Source: Candidatus Schekmanbacteria bacterium (lineage in GTDB: Bacteria > Schekmanbacteria > GWA2-38-11 > J061). From it: a stretch of DNA of 64,000 bases. Every line of letters begins with the position of its first letter. Within the stretch, counting starts at the first letter, position 1. The stretch is taken from contig JACRJM010000003.1 of assembly GCA_016219965.1 (NCBI GenBank), positions 442,299-506,298 on the forward strand. The letters run 5' to 3'. Both the position numbers and the translations under genes were made by a program. Shown piece by piece: positions 1-8,782 of the stretch. The notes beneath the pieces were generated by a model, which was given only the letters and a program-made list of their open reading frames with translations, was not told the DNA's origin and did no database searches.

Positions 1-179
1 ACAATATATCCTATCCCGTTGTCATGGGAAATGAACAGGTAACAAATTCTTACGGTGGAATAAGAGGAATACCAACCACATTTGTAATAGATGGCGAAGG
101 GAATATTTACAAAAAATATATAGGGTACACAGAAGGACAGGTTTTTGAACAAGACATACTTGCTCTTCTAAAAAAGTAG
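1..179 (+). CDS. Thioredoxin-like (TlpA/ResA type) protein, C-terminal end only
   Basis: Only the last 58 codons lie in the window, read from base 3 to the TAG at 177-179; the 5' part is cut by the window edge. The visible peptide contains YGGIRGIPTTFVIDGEGNIY, the cis-proline (IPTTF) strand and following turn typical of TlpA/ResA/AhpC-type thioredoxin folds. Such proteins are usually exported thiol-disulfide oxidoreductases that reduce apocytochrome c or other envelope cysteines. The CXXC active site and any signal peptide would lie upstream and cannot be checked. The gene converges on the M16 peptidase gene, with a hairpin between them. Confidence 0.75.
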   Translation, partial: NISYPVVMGNEQVTNSYGGIRGIPTTFVIDGEGNIYKKYIGYTEGQVFEQDILALLKK

Positions 180-221
180 CTCTGAAATAAATTGTTGTTT
201 AGCTTTCTGCGTTGGAAACAT

Positions 222-246
222 CAATTTGTTTTCAATAAACAAATTG
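222..246. terminator. Hairpin between convergent genes
   Basis: A perfect 10-bp inverted repeat, CAATTTGTTT and AAACAAATTG, with a 5-nt loop sits between the stop of the thioredoxin-like gene (179) and the stop of the M16 peptidase (248). It is AT-rich, and its 3' T content on the plus strand is weak, so a bidirectional terminator is inferred from position and symmetry. Confidence 0.45.
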
Positions 247-247
247 C

Positions 248-2950
248 CTATTTAGTCGTCTGGTTATTATTCTCAGTTTTTTCAGGCTCTAAAATCGTTA
301 TAACATAGTGCTCAGGATCAATATATTTCTTAGCTGTTTTAATAATATCATCTTTTGTAACTGCGAGAATTTTTCCAGCATAGCGAGTATAATTGTCATA
401 CCCCAATCCAAGCGCCTCATCGCTGCCGCTAACTGAAGCCCTTGCTTTTCTTTTCTGAAGACCTATCTCAAAGTTCCCAATAAGAGCCTTTTTAGATCGT
501 TCTATTTCTTCCTCTGTTATATCTCCGCTTAAAACTCTTTTTAATTCCTCAAGGATGCCGGAGACAGCCTTTTCTCTGTTATCAGGTTTTGTTGCAATAT
601 ATACACCAAAAACACCGCTGTAGCGGTAGGGTCTGAAAAAAGATGTTACAGAATATGCAAGGCTTTGTTTATCGCGAAGCTCTATAAAGAGTCTTCCTCC
701 CTGGCCTGCTAAAATTGAATCAAGGACCTCCATGTCATATGCATCATCTTCCAGAACTGATGGCCCGTAAAATCCCAAAATAATGTGAGCTTGTTCCCTG
801 TTTTTATTGATAATGCTTTTTTTTATTTCGCTTAGCCTTGGAAAAGAAACTACCTTCTCGATTTTTTCTGTTTTTCCGGTTTTCCAGGAACTTAATCTTT
901 GTTCCATTATCTTCACTATATCTTCTGATTTTACATCACCTACCACTGATATAATAAGGTTGTCTGCTTTAACTGTTTCATTGTAATAATTTATCAGACC
1001 TTCTCTCGAAAATTTCTCTACGGTTTCTTTTGTGCCTAGTATGTCATGACCATAAGGGTTATCGCCAAAGAGACTTTTGCTGAATAATGTAAAAACATAG
1101 CGGGTCAGATTATCTTCTTTATTCTTTATATGGGAAAGAATTTCCGTCCGTTTTTTCTCAATGGAATCGCCTGGAAAATCAGGATGCTCTAATACATTAA
1201 AAAATATATCCACCCCATTGTCTAAATACTTGGATAAAAAGTTCAGAGAAATACCTGACAGGTCACGCCCTGAGAAATCAGACAGATTCCCTGCAATATT
1301 ATCTACCTCTTCAGCTATTTGAATTGAGGATTTCCCTCCGGCGCCCATTGGAAGCATTTCAAACGTGAAATTCATTATGCCTTCATCTCCTGTTTTTTCC
1401 ACATTTGTGCCTCCCGCAAAAGTGGCCTGAATGGCTACAACAGGAACTTCGTGGTCTTCTTCAATTATAAGAACAGTGCCATTTGACAATACATTCTCTG
1501 TAAGATGACGTCCTTTTATATCTGTTTTTTCCTCATGATTGATAGTTACCGCAGACGTTTCTTGAACTGTAGACTTATGAGCATTATTGTAAAGCGCCTT
1601 GATTTTTTCCTCATTGAAATCAATTTTTGAGTCTGTTGGCAGAAGCATTATGAGGCTCATATTGTTTAGTGTGAGATATTTTTCAGCAGCTTTTCTGATA
1701 TCCTCAGGAAGCGATCTTCTTATTTTTTCAAGATATTTTTCTTCGAAATTCACATCTCCTGTAAGCGTAACGTAGTTGCCAAGATTCTGCGCCATACCAT
1801 CAACAGTTTCAAGCGTATAAATAGTGCTGCTCTCAATTGAGAGTTTTGCGCGAGACATCTCTTCTCCGGTGGCATTCTGTGCAACCAAATTCTTGATTTC
1901 AGAAAACACAATATTTAATGCCTCTTCAACTTTATCAGGCTCCGCAGACAAACTTACGAGAAAAAGCCCGGGGTCCTGCGGCGTCATGGAGTAGGAATAG
2001 ACAGAATTGACAATCTGGTTTTCAAGTTTAAGTTTCTTATAAAGCCGTGAGCTGTCTCCATCACCCAAAATTGATGCCAGAAGATCGATATCAGGAACAT
2101 CCGATGATTTGACTCCTGGTATATGAAATCCGATTTTGACCTGCGCCTGTTTTACATCTTTTCTCAGGAGTTTAAATCTCATATTTTCCTGCTCAGGCTC
2201 TGAAAAGGATTCTGTTGCTGGAAGCGGGTTTGGATTAAAATTATTAAATGCTTTTTCTATTTCAGCCATTGCCTTATTGCTGTCGATATCTCCGACAACT
2301 ATTAAGGTCATATTCTCAGGAACATACCATTTTTTATAATACCCCATGAGAGTTTCGCGCGATACTGATTCAACAGTCTTCTGGTAACCTATCACAGGAT
2401 TCCTGTATGTGTGTTTGCTGTAAGCAGTCATGAAAAGATCATCATATGTGCTTCTTTCAGGCTCATCATCTCCCATTCTTATTTCTTCAAGAATCACTTT
2501 CTTCTCCTTTTCCAGCTCTGAAGAATCGAGACTTGAATTCATGATTGTATCTGAGATTATATCAAGACCGCTGCTAAAAAAACGGCTTGCAATAGTAAGG
2601 TAATAAACTGTCACATCTTTCGATGTAAAAGCATTTATTGTTCCGCCTGCACTGTCTATTTCTTTGGCAATTTCACCCACTTTTCTCTTTTCAGTTCCCT
2701 TAAAGAGCATATGCTCAAGCATATGGGAAAGCCCCAGGGTTTTTTCATCCTCATTTCTGCTACCTGTTTTTACCCACATATTAAAAGCAATTACAGGTGC
2801 TGAATGCGATTCCCTGATTATTACTTTTAACCCGTTATCCAAAGTCTTTTCTTCCATCTTCATCCCGTCTTTATAAGGTAAATTACTGCAAGCACTGAGC
2901 AAAGTAATTATACTAACCATAAAATAAATTAATTTCCCATGTTTTTTCAT
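248..2950 (-). CDS. M16 family zinc peptidase, tandem-domain lipoprotein
   Basis: This is a 900-residue pitrilysin-like (M16) peptidase with two M16 units. The N-terminal half has the inverted zinc motif HMLEH (residues 76-80) and a downstream EE pair in VILEEIRMG. The second half has the fold pattern but no HXXEH (NFTFEMLPMG sits at that place), as in the usual active/inactive two-domain clan. Residues 1-21 form a lipoprotein signal (LLSAC, Cys21), so the enzyme is probably tethered in the envelope. I chose the ATG at 2950 over the one at 2971 because AAAGAGGG lies 8 nt before it and the shorter product has a clean signal peptide. Likely role: degradation of peptides in the periplasm; the substrate is unknown. 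Confidence 0.9.
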   Translation of the reverse strand: MKKHGKLIYFMVSIITLLSACSNLPYKDGMKMEEKTLDNGLKVIIRESHSAPVIAFNMWVKTGSRNEDEKTLGLSHMLEHMLFKGTEKRKVGEIAKEIDSAGGTINAFTSKDVTVYYLTIASRFFSSGLDIISDTIMNSSLDSSELEKEKKVILEEIRMGDDEPERSTYDDLFMTAYSKHTYRNPVIGYQKTVESVSRETLMGYYKKWYVPENMTLIVVGDIDSNKAMAEIEKAFNNFNPNPLPATESFSEPEQENMRFKLLRKDVKQAQVKIGFHIPGVKSSDVPDIDLLASILGDGDSSRLYKKLKLENQIVNSVYSYSMTPQDPGLFLVSLSAEPDKVEEALNIVFSEIKNLVAQNATGEEMSRAKLSIESSTIYTLETVDGMAQNLGNYVTLTGDVNFEEKYLEKIRRSLPEDIRKAAEKYLTLNNMSLIMLLPTDSKIDFNEEKIKALYNNAHKSTVQETSAVTINHEEKTDIKGRHLTENVLSNGTVLIIEEDHEVPVVAIQATFAGGTNVEKTGDEGIMNFTFEMLPMGAGGKSSIQIAEEVDNIAGNLSDFSGRDLSGISLNFLSKYLDNGVDIFFNVLEHPDFPGDSIEKKRTEILSHIKNKEDNLTRYVFTLFSKSLFGDNPYGHDILGTKETVEKFSREGLINYYNETVKADNLIISVVGDVKSEDIVKIMEQRLSSWKTGKTEKIEKVVSFPRLSEIKKSIINKNREQAHIILGFYGPSVLEDDAYDMEVLDSILAGQGGRLFIELRDKQSLAYSVTSFFRPYRYSGVFGVYIATKPDNREKAVSGILEELKRVLSGDITEEEIERSKKALIGNFEIGLQKRKARASVSGSDEALGLGYDNYTRYAGKILAVTKDDIIKTAKKYIDPEHYVITILEPEKTENNNQTTK

Positions 2951-3113
2951 TTTTTTTCCCTCTTTGTTCATTTTGTGAATTTTAATACATTAAGGCTTTG
3001 GCCTTTGTCAAGAATCAAGACTTTGAATATGCCTGGCTAACACTATTAAAAGATTGACATCAAGAAGTTCATCTTTTAGAGATATATCATAATTGTTAAA
3101 GGAGGATGGTTAA

Positions 3114-3593
3114 TTGGCAAAGTTTACTCATTTCGATGAAAAAGGAGCATCCCGGATGGTTGACGTTTCTTTGAAAGAGCCAACCCTGAGGACAGCAAAG
3201 GCTCGTGGAAAAATCATTCTTGGTTCAATTGCTTACGAGATGGTAAAAAACAAAAAAATTGCAAAGGGAGATGTCCTGGAAGTGGCAAGGCTTGCCGGGA
3301 TTATGGGAGCAAAAAAAACATCTGATTTAATTCCTCTTTGCCATCCAATTAAAATTACATCTGTAACAATAGATTATGAATTTAATGATAAAGAGAGGGG
3401 GCTTTATATTAAATCTACCGTTAAAGCAAAAGATTATACAGGGGTTGAAATGGAAGCGCTTGCTGCTGTATCGATTGCAGCTCTGACTGTTTATGATATG
3501 TGTAAAGCTGCAGATAAGGCAATGGAGATTCGCGAAATTATGCTTGTTGAAAAAACCGGAGGGAAAAGCGGAACATTTAAAAGAACTTTCTGA
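3114..3593 (+). CDS. moaC: Cyclic pyranopterin monophosphate synthase MoaC
   Basis: A 159-residue MoaC, normal family length. With MoaA it converts GTP to cyclic pyranopterin monophosphate, the first step of molybdenum cofactor synthesis. Visible family blocks are the N-terminal FDEKGASRMVDVS, the active-site LIPLCHPI, GVEMEALAAVSIAALTVYDMCK and the C-terminal LVEKTGGKSG. The start is a TTG at 3114, supported by a strong AAAGGAGG (3098-3105) 8 nt upstream; no ATG fits. No other moa or mog genes are nearby, so it stands alone between the divergent M16 gene and the MATE gene. Confidence 0.97.
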   Translation: MAKFTHFDEKGASRMVDVSLKEPTLRTAKARGKIILGSIAYEMVKNKKIAKGDVLEVARLAGIMGAKKTSDLIPLCHPIKITSVTIDYEFNDKERGLYIKSTVKAKDYTGVEMEALAAVSIAALTVYDMCKAADKAMEIREIMLVEKTGGKSGTFKRTF

Positions 3594-3700
3594 TGAAAAA
3601 GATACTATCTGACACTAGCAAATATCTGTGTTGAAAAATTTGTTTTCGCATTGTAGTTTCTCATAATTGTCTACTTTAAATTTTAATCTTCCCTATTGTC

Positions 3701-3729
3701 TTGACAGACAGAATAAAACAACTATTACA
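3701..3729 (+). promoter_or_regulatory. Possible sigma-70 promoter for the MATE gene
   Basis: TTGACA at 3701-3706 is followed, after 17 nt, by ATTACA at 3724-3729, 36 nt before the MATE start. The -35 is consensus and the -10 is weak. This is a prediction by eye. Confidence 0.4.
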
Positions 3730-3765
3730 AACTTTGTTTATGTCAATAAATAATAAAATCAAAGG

Positions 3766-5121
3766 ATGCCGGAAACGCCCATGATTGATGTGACAAACGG
3801 AAATCTTACCAAGCCTCTTCTTAAACTTGCAATTCCATTTATTATGGCCATGCTCGTTGAAACAGTAATGAATCTGACAAATATGTTTTTTGTAAGCAGG
3901 CTTGGTTCCGAGGCAATTGCTGCCGTAGCATTCTGCGGAACATTGCTAATGCTTACAGCGACTATTATAGAAGGGATGTCAAGCGCAGTACTTGCTATTG
4001 TTTCAAGAAGAGTAGGAGAAGGGGATCGCAATGGCGCAAACGAGGTCACAATACATACCATAATTATCTGTATTGTAACGTCTTTAGTTATAAGTATCGC
4101 AGGCTATTATGCAGCAGCGCCTCTTATGAGAGTTCTTGGAGCTACACCTTCAGTATTTCAATTCGGGATTCATTATACGCAGATATCTTTTTTAGGGATA
4201 TTCTCCATGTTCTTTCTTTTTACTATCCAAGCCATAATGAGAGGTGCCGGCGAGCCAATATATCCTGTAGCCATATTGGCAAGCTCGGCGCTTTTGAATA
4301 TAATTTTTGATCCGCTGTTAATATTCGGAATAGGGCCTTTCCCGAAGCTTGGTGTAAGCGGTGCTGCAATAGCAACTGTATTGGCGAGAACTCTCGCTTC
4401 ATCTGCCGGTTTATTTATCCTTTTTAAAGGAAAAACCTATATAAAGCCCACGTTTACAAATCTTAAATTAAAAAATGACATTTTTATCAATATTATTAGA
4501 ATTGCCTTTCCTGCAATGGGGAGGATGAGCCTTACTTCTATCTCAAGAATTGCCCTTATGAAGATAGTTTCAATTTTCGGGACTTCAGCCATAGCGGCTT
4601 ATGGCATAAGCCTCCGGTTTGATATGGTTGCATTCCTTCCTGGCTTGGGTTTTGCCGCAGCAACTTCCACTGTTGTAGGGCAAAATTTGGGAGCAAAAAA
4701 ACCTGAAAGAGCAGAAAAAGTTACTAAAATAGCCCTTTATTGCAATTTCATAGTCGCAGGTTTTTTAGCAGCTGTCTTTCTATTATTCGCCGGGGAAATA
4801 GTCTCCGTATTTGACAAGAGTACCGAAGTTTTAAGCATGGGAAAGATGTATATTTACATAGTGGCGCCAACGTATCTCTTCATGTCTGCAAGACTTGTAT
4901 TCAACGGATCACTCCGTGGCGCAGGTGACACTTTTTCATCAATGATAATTTCCCTTATTTCCCTTTTTGTAATTCAGATACCGATAGCATATATCCTCGC
5001 AAATTATACTCCGCTAAGTATGAATGGTGTTTGGATATCTCTTGCTTCAGTTAATATTTTCGAAGCTATAATGCTTGGTTATTGGTTCCAGAAGGGAAAT
5101 TGGAAGACTATTATTTTTTAG
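3766..5121 (+). CDS. MATE family multidrug/sodium antiporter
   Basis: A 451-residue polytopic inner-membrane protein of the MATE (NorM/DinF-like) family, which exports cationic compounds using a sodium or proton gradient. The family length is right and about twelve hydrophobic segments are visible. Recognisable pieces are PLLKLAIPFIMAMLVETVMNL, NMFFVSRLGSEAIAA and the repeated loop IMRGAGEPIYP / LRGAGDTFSSM, one in each half of the molecule. The substrate cannot be told. The ATG at 3766 lacks good ribosome-binding spacing, so the ATG at 3781 (MIDVTNGN) is an alternative. The 3' end overlaps the tail of the small minus-strand gene by 4 bp. Confidence 0.92.
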   Translation: MPETPMIDVTNGNLTKPLLKLAIPFIMAMLVETVMNLTNMFFVSRLGSEAIAAVAFCGTLLMLTATIIEGMSSAVLAIVSRRVGEGDRNGANEVTIHTIIICIVTSLVISIAGYYAAAPLMRVLGATPSVFQFGIHYTQISFLGIFSMFFLFTIQAIMRGAGEPIYPVAILASSALLNIIFDPLLIFGIGPFPKLGVSGAAIATVLARTLASSAGLFILFKGKTYIKPTFTNLKLKNDIFINIIRIAFPAMGRMSLTSISRIALMKIVSIFGTSAIAAYGISLRFDMVAFLPGLGFAAATSTVVGQNLGAKKPERAEKVTKIALYCNFIVAGFLAAVFLLFAGEIVSVFDKSTEVLSMGKMYIYIVAPTYLFMSARLVFNGSLRGAGDTFSSMIISLISLFVIQIPIAYILANYTPLSMNGVWISLASVNIFEAIMLGYWFQKGNWKTIIF

Positions 5122-5363
5122 CCTTCCTGTTTTTTTTCCTTTAATGCCCTGTCAATTGAATCCCAGAAGCGCATAAAAAGAGGGACAAATCTTGGATATG
5201 ATAAAGGTTCACGGCCTGCTATTTTCCTGATCTTTGAAAGGAGCGAGGTAGGTTCGCTTCTACCTTCGATTTTATCAATTATATCTTCCCGCAATTGCGC
5301 AATATCATAGGAGCTGTTTGTAATGTCCTTAAGCATATCGCCGAGTTCTTTTTCTGTAGACAA
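5118..5363 (-). CDS. Small acidic/charged protein of unknown function
   Basis: I do not recognise the family. The product is about 81 residues, charged, mostly helical in appearance (ELGDMLKDI, AQLREDIIDKIEG), with no signal peptide or membrane segment. It ends in a lysine/glutamate-rich tail. An ATG exists at 5381, but AGGGAGG lies 5 nt before an in-frame TTG at 5363, giving a much better start, so TTG is preferred here. The gene converges on the MATE gene with a 4-bp overlap of stop codons and is divergent from the epimerase gene. It may be a small regulatory or adaptor protein; nothing in the sequence shows its role. Confidence 0.6.
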   Translation of the reverse strand: MSTEKELGDMLKDITNSSYDIAQLREDIIDKIEGRSEPTSLLSKIRKIAGREPLSYPRFVPLFMRFWDSIDRALKEKKQEG

Positions 5364-5473
5364 TCTATCCTCCCTTCGCATGTTGATAATTATTCTATAT
5401 AAAAAATTATAATTCTTCTAATTACAACACCATTCTGATATTTTTTACAAATAACTTCAACCAAACTATTCTC

Positions 5474-6376
5474 ATGAAAATATTTGTCACAGGTGGAACC
5501 GGATTCATAGGAAGGCACCTTATTTCGAGGTTTTTAGACGAGGGCTTTTATGTTTCAACAATGGCCAGAAAGGGCTCCGAACATAAACTTGCCCAATCAA
5601 AGAGACTAAATATCATTACAGGAGATATTACCGAGTCCCACAGCCTTGAAGGCATTTTATCAGGAGTTAACATTGTTATCCATCTGACAGGAATTCTCCG
5701 TGAGTTTGTAAAAGATGGCATAACTTTTGAAAAGGCACATTTTAATTCACTCTTAAACACAGCTTCAGAGGCAAAAAAAAACGGGGTAAGTCGCTTCATA
5801 TTTGTAAGTGCAGAGGGAGCATCGCCTGGCTCATTTGTAAAATATCTTAGAAGCAAATTCATATGTGAAGAATATTTGAAGACTTTTGGATTTGATTACA
5901 CCATAATAAGAGCTCCGCTTGTCTACGGCCCTTATGACAGGGCAACTGCTAATTTTATTAATCTGGTGAGAAAGAGCTCTTTTATCCCGCTGATTGGAAC
6001 TAAAGATGCTAAAATATCACCTCTGTTTGTGGATGATCTTATAACTGCTATAATAGCGCTCGTTAAAGACGGAAATGTTGGATGCGGCACCTTTGATATG
6101 AAAGGGAAAGACTTAATCTCGTACAGGGAAATGATTACAATAATTGCAAATATAATGAATAAAAAGATTCATTTTTTCTCTATTCCTTTTGGCGCTGTGA
6201 AAATTACAACGAGATTGCTGGAAAATTTCAGAAATTATCCGCTCTGTTATGACCAGATTCTAATGATGGAAGAAAAATTGGAAAAGGGAGAGGATTTTTC
6301 AAAATATATTAATATTCAGCCTACGACCTATTGTGATGGAGTAAGGAAAACTATAGAGATTATGGGTATTTTATGA
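5474..6376 (+). CDS. NAD(P)-dependent epimerase/dehydratase-like (extended/atypical SDR)
   Basis: A 300-residue Rossmann protein opening with MKIFVTGGTGFIGRHL, the GXXGXXG dinucleotide site of extended/atypical SDRs. The rest resembles the NmrA / complex-I NDUFA9-like group: VIHLTGILRE, RFIFVSAEGAS in place of the usual YXXXK region, then YLRSKFICEEYLK and YTIIRAPLVYGPYDR. These proteins bind NAD(P) and act in lipid, quinone or sugar metabolism, or are non-catalytic. The substrate is unknown. It overlaps the following membrane protein gene by 4 bp (ATGA), so the two are translated together and may work on the same envelope lipid. Confidence 0.85.
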   Translation: MKIFVTGGTGFIGRHLISRFLDEGFYVSTMARKGSEHKLAQSKRLNIITGDITESHSLEGILSGVNIVIHLTGILREFVKDGITFEKAHFNSLLNTASEAKKNGVSRFIFVSAEGASPGSFVKYLRSKFICEEYLKTFGFDYTIIRAPLVYGPYDRATANFINLVRKSSFIPLIGTKDAKISPLFVDDLITAIIALVKDGNVGCGTFDMKGKDLISYREMITIIANIMNKKIHFFSIPFGAVKITTRLLENFRNYPLCYDQILMMEEKLEKGEDFSKYINIQPTTYCDGVRKTIEIMGIL

Positions 6377-7368
6377 AAAAAAAGAGTTTCCTCATAGGTT
6401 TTATTATAAGTGCATTTTTTATATATCTGGCAGTTAACAAAGTTGATTATGGAGCCCTTAAGGAATCTCTGGTAAATTGTAATTATCTTTATCTCATTCC
6501 AATGGTTGCTCTTAGTGTTCTCCTTCAGCTCTGCAAGGCTTACAGATGGAAACTTATTATAACACCGGTAAAGAAGATTCGACTTTCATTAATCTATTAT
6601 CTTCACTGTATAGGGTTTATGGGAATAAACATTCTACCTTTCAGGCTTGGAGAGTTCTTAAGACCTTATCTGCTTTCAAAACAGGGAGACGTTAAGCTTT
6701 CTACTTCCGTAGCAACTACGGTGATGGAAAGAATTCTGGATGGCGGGACTTTACTTCTGTTCATGATAGCGGCAGTCCGTTTTGCTCCGGTCCCTGACTG
6801 GGTATTAAAAGCAGGCGAATCAGTGTTTGCTGTAATAGCTCTTTCAATTATGTTTCTTTTTTTTCTTGTATGGAAAGGAAGGCGCTATTTATTAAAATTT
6901 ACTTCTTTTAAGCCATTAGCTCCTTTCCAGGAAAAGACTATCAGGATATTCGATTCTTTTAAACAGGGTTTTGATATAATGCCTGACAAGAAGGCATTTA
7001 TTTTCGCGATTATTCTCTCTGTTATTTTCTGGGTAATTCCGGTTTTTAATACATATCTTCTCTTTTCCGCGTTTTCAATGGCTCTTCCCTTCAGTGCGGC
7101 CCTTACCCTTTTTATTATTGTAAGCATAGGGCTTATGATCCCTTCAGCGCCCGGTTTTATAGGGAATTTTCAATTCTTCTGCATCCTTGCATTAAGCCTT
7201 TATGGAGTAAACAAATCCGAGGCACTTGGTTTTTCAATAGTCCTTAACGCCGTGCAGTTTTTTTCCATAATTGCTCAGGGGATTCTATCACTATTCCTGA
7301 GCGGAATCAGGTTTAATGAAGTTATGAAAGCCGGAGAATCGCTGAAAACAGAAAATATACAGCCTTAA
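6373..7368 (+). CDS. UPF0104 / LPG-synthase-like flippase-domain membrane protein
   Basis: A 331-residue polytopic membrane protein of the UPF0104 (YbhN/AglD; lysylphosphatidylglycerol synthase TM) family. The opening segment SFLIGFIISAFFIYLAVNKV, the block INILPFRLGEFLRPYLLSKQ and the TTVMERILDGGTLLLF motif are characteristic. Members lack the aminoacyl-transfer domain and are thought to move or present polyprenyl- or glycerolipids across the membrane. It is coupled by ATGA overlap to the epimerase-like gene, which suggests a shared lipid or hopanoid/carotenoid substrate, but this is inference. It converges on the next gene with only 3 bp between the stops. Confidence 0.85.
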   Translation: MKKKSFLIGFIISAFFIYLAVNKVDYGALKESLVNCNYLYLIPMVALSVLLQLCKAYRWKLIITPVKKIRLSLIYYLHCIGFMGINILPFRLGEFLRPYLLSKQGDVKLSTSVATTVMERILDGGTLLLFMIAAVRFAPVPDWVLKAGESVFAVIALSIMFLFFLVWKGRRYLLKFTSFKPLAPFQEKTIRIFDSFKQGFDIMPDKKAFIFAIILSVIFWVIPVFNTYLLFSAFSMALPFSAALTLFIIVSIGLMIPSAPGFIGNFQFFCILALSLYGVNKSEALGFSIVLNAVQFFSIIAQGILSLFLSGIRFNEVMKAGESLKTENIQP

Positions 7369-7371
7369 CAA

Positions 7372-7800
7372 TCAGCCAGCTTTGCGACCTGCTATAGTTT
7401 CAGTATCAATAATAAAACTCATTGATTTGTCCGGATGCTCTTTAGTAACCGCTATCTGGCGATCCATATATGCTTGTGGTACTCCATATTTATCTGAAGC
7501 GAGTTTAAGACTTTCCTCAAGCTCTTTAATATCCCTTATCTGTCTGATTTTTCCTTCAATGAAAACAGAACACCATCCGTTTTCATCTGCATCCCAGACA
7601 CTAAATGCGGCATGTGCGTTTCTTTTGATACAGGTAAATTTCCTTCCCTGAGGAATAATACCTATTCTTATATTCTCACCATCAAAAATATACCAGCAAA
7701 CTATGCCATACGGACGCTCTCCATCAACAAGAAGAAGGGTTCCCTCTCTCTTTTTATTGAGGAGCTTTGTTATTTCTGCTTTTGTCATTTCAACGGACAT
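7372..7800 (-). CDS. Pyridoxamine 5'-phosphate oxidase-like FMN-binding protein
   Basis: A 142-residue split-barrel flavoprotein of the PNPOx-like superfamily. Seen are the strand pattern REGTLLLVDGERPYGIVCWY, the phosphate-binding stretch GRKFTCIKRNAHAAFSVWDAD and VFIEGKIRQIRDIKELEESL, as in small FMN- or F420-binding proteins of the NimA/HugZ-like type. The natural substrate is unknown; relatives reduce nitro compounds or act on heme or pyridoxine. AAGGAGAG lies upstream of the ATG at 7800. It is the last gene of a minus-strand run from the TetR regulator, so it may belong to that regulon. Confidence 0.8.
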   Translation of the reverse strand: MSVEMTKAEITKLLNKKREGTLLLVDGERPYGIVCWYIFDGENIRIGIIPQGRKFTCIKRNAHAAFSVWDADENGWCSVFIEGKIRQIRDIKELEESLKLASDKYGVPQAYMDRQIAVTKEHPDKSMSFIIDTETIAGRKAG

Positions 7801-7832
7801 AAACTCTCCTTTGTAAATATCATTTTATAAAA

Positions 7833-8780
7833 TCAGCTTTTTATTATTTGAGCGAGTTTCTTCCCTACATTAAAAACCTTATTCATTCCTTTTTCATCCT
7901 GAACCACAACACCTCTTCCATGAGCCGTGCCACGGCAGCCTGATGCTGTGACAGCAGCAACAGGTTCGATATTGCGCAAACTCATAAGCATCAACATTCC
8001 TTCCATCTGATCCATGTAAGTATCCGGCTCAAACCAAGCCCACGACATTACTAGGATACCGGGTTTTCTCCCTCCGAACCGTTCCCTGTTATAAGCATTA
8101 CTCCAGCAGTCGAGCCTGTCCCAGAAAGTCGCGGTCTGGGCTGATTCACGGGCAGTGTATATGGGATATCCTATAACAATTCCATCTGCCTCGCAGAGCT
8201 TTTTATAGATTTCAGTCATGTCATCTTTAATTACGCAAAAATCTTCGATTCTTGAACCTTCCTCCCTGCACTTTCTGCAACCAATACAATAGCCGATTTT
8301 TTTGTTGTGAAGATAGATTGTTTCACACCTTGCTCCGGCCAGCTCAGCTCCTTCGTTTATTTTTTTAACAAGAAGGTCTGTGTTCCCTCCTTTTCTTGGG
8401 CTGCCACATATGGAAAGTATATAGGGCTTTTCTGATCTCCTGGTAATAGTTTTCTTTCCGGCAGTGTTTACCTTTACATTTATTTTTACCCATCTCCTTG
8501 CTGCTGCCCTGTAACCTTCTACTCCGCTTTTGGAGAGCTCTTTGAACTTCTCGGGAGACATCATTTTAAGAAAAAGCGGTCCAAAACCTGAAGGCATAAC
8601 CTCCTTTGCTGATTTTAGAATATCATCCCTGCTAATTGCCTTGCGGCCTTCGAGCGCTGCCTTGCTCTGTGCATGGGTGGATATTCTTTCCTTCCATGTC
8701 GCGCGAACAATTGAAGGTGTAACTGCTATTATTGTCTCGAGTACTTCTTCTGCTTCTTCTGAAAATTTAACCGGTTTCAT
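7833..8780 (-). CDS. Flavodoxin-like NAD(P)H oxidoreductase with N-terminal PCP-red-like domain
   Basis: A 315-residue two-part protein. Residues about 1-75 (VKFSEEAEEVLETIIAVTPS, VRATWKERI, AISRDDILKSAKEVMPSG) look like the small light-independent protochlorophyllide-reductase-type (PCP_red) helical domain found as an add-on in many redox proteins. Residues about 108-315 are an NADPH-dependent FMN reductase/flavodoxin-2 fold: ILSICGSPRKGGNTDLLV binds FMN phosphate, and CIGCRKCREE plus CVIKDDM are the cysteine pairs of iron-sulfur flavoproteins. It lies 2 bp downstream of the CoA-transferase gene and is surely co-transcribed with it. Its electron donor and substrate are unknown. Confidence 0.82.
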   Translation of the reverse strand: MKPVKFSEEAEEVLETIIAVTPSIVRATWKERISTHAQSKAALEGRKAISRDDILKSAKEVMPSGFGPLFLKMMSPEKFKELSKSGVEGYRAAARRWVKINVKVNTAGKKTITRRSEKPYILSICGSPRKGGNTDLLVKKINEGAELAGARCETIYLHNKKIGYCIGCRKCREEGSRIEDFCVIKDDMTEIYKKLCEADGIVIGYPIYTARESAQTATFWDRLDCWSNAYNRERFGGRKPGILVMSWAWFEPDTYMDQMEGMLMLMSLRNIEPVAAVTASGCRGTAHGRGVVVQDEKGMNKVFNVGKKLAQIIKS

Positions 8781-8782
8781 CT

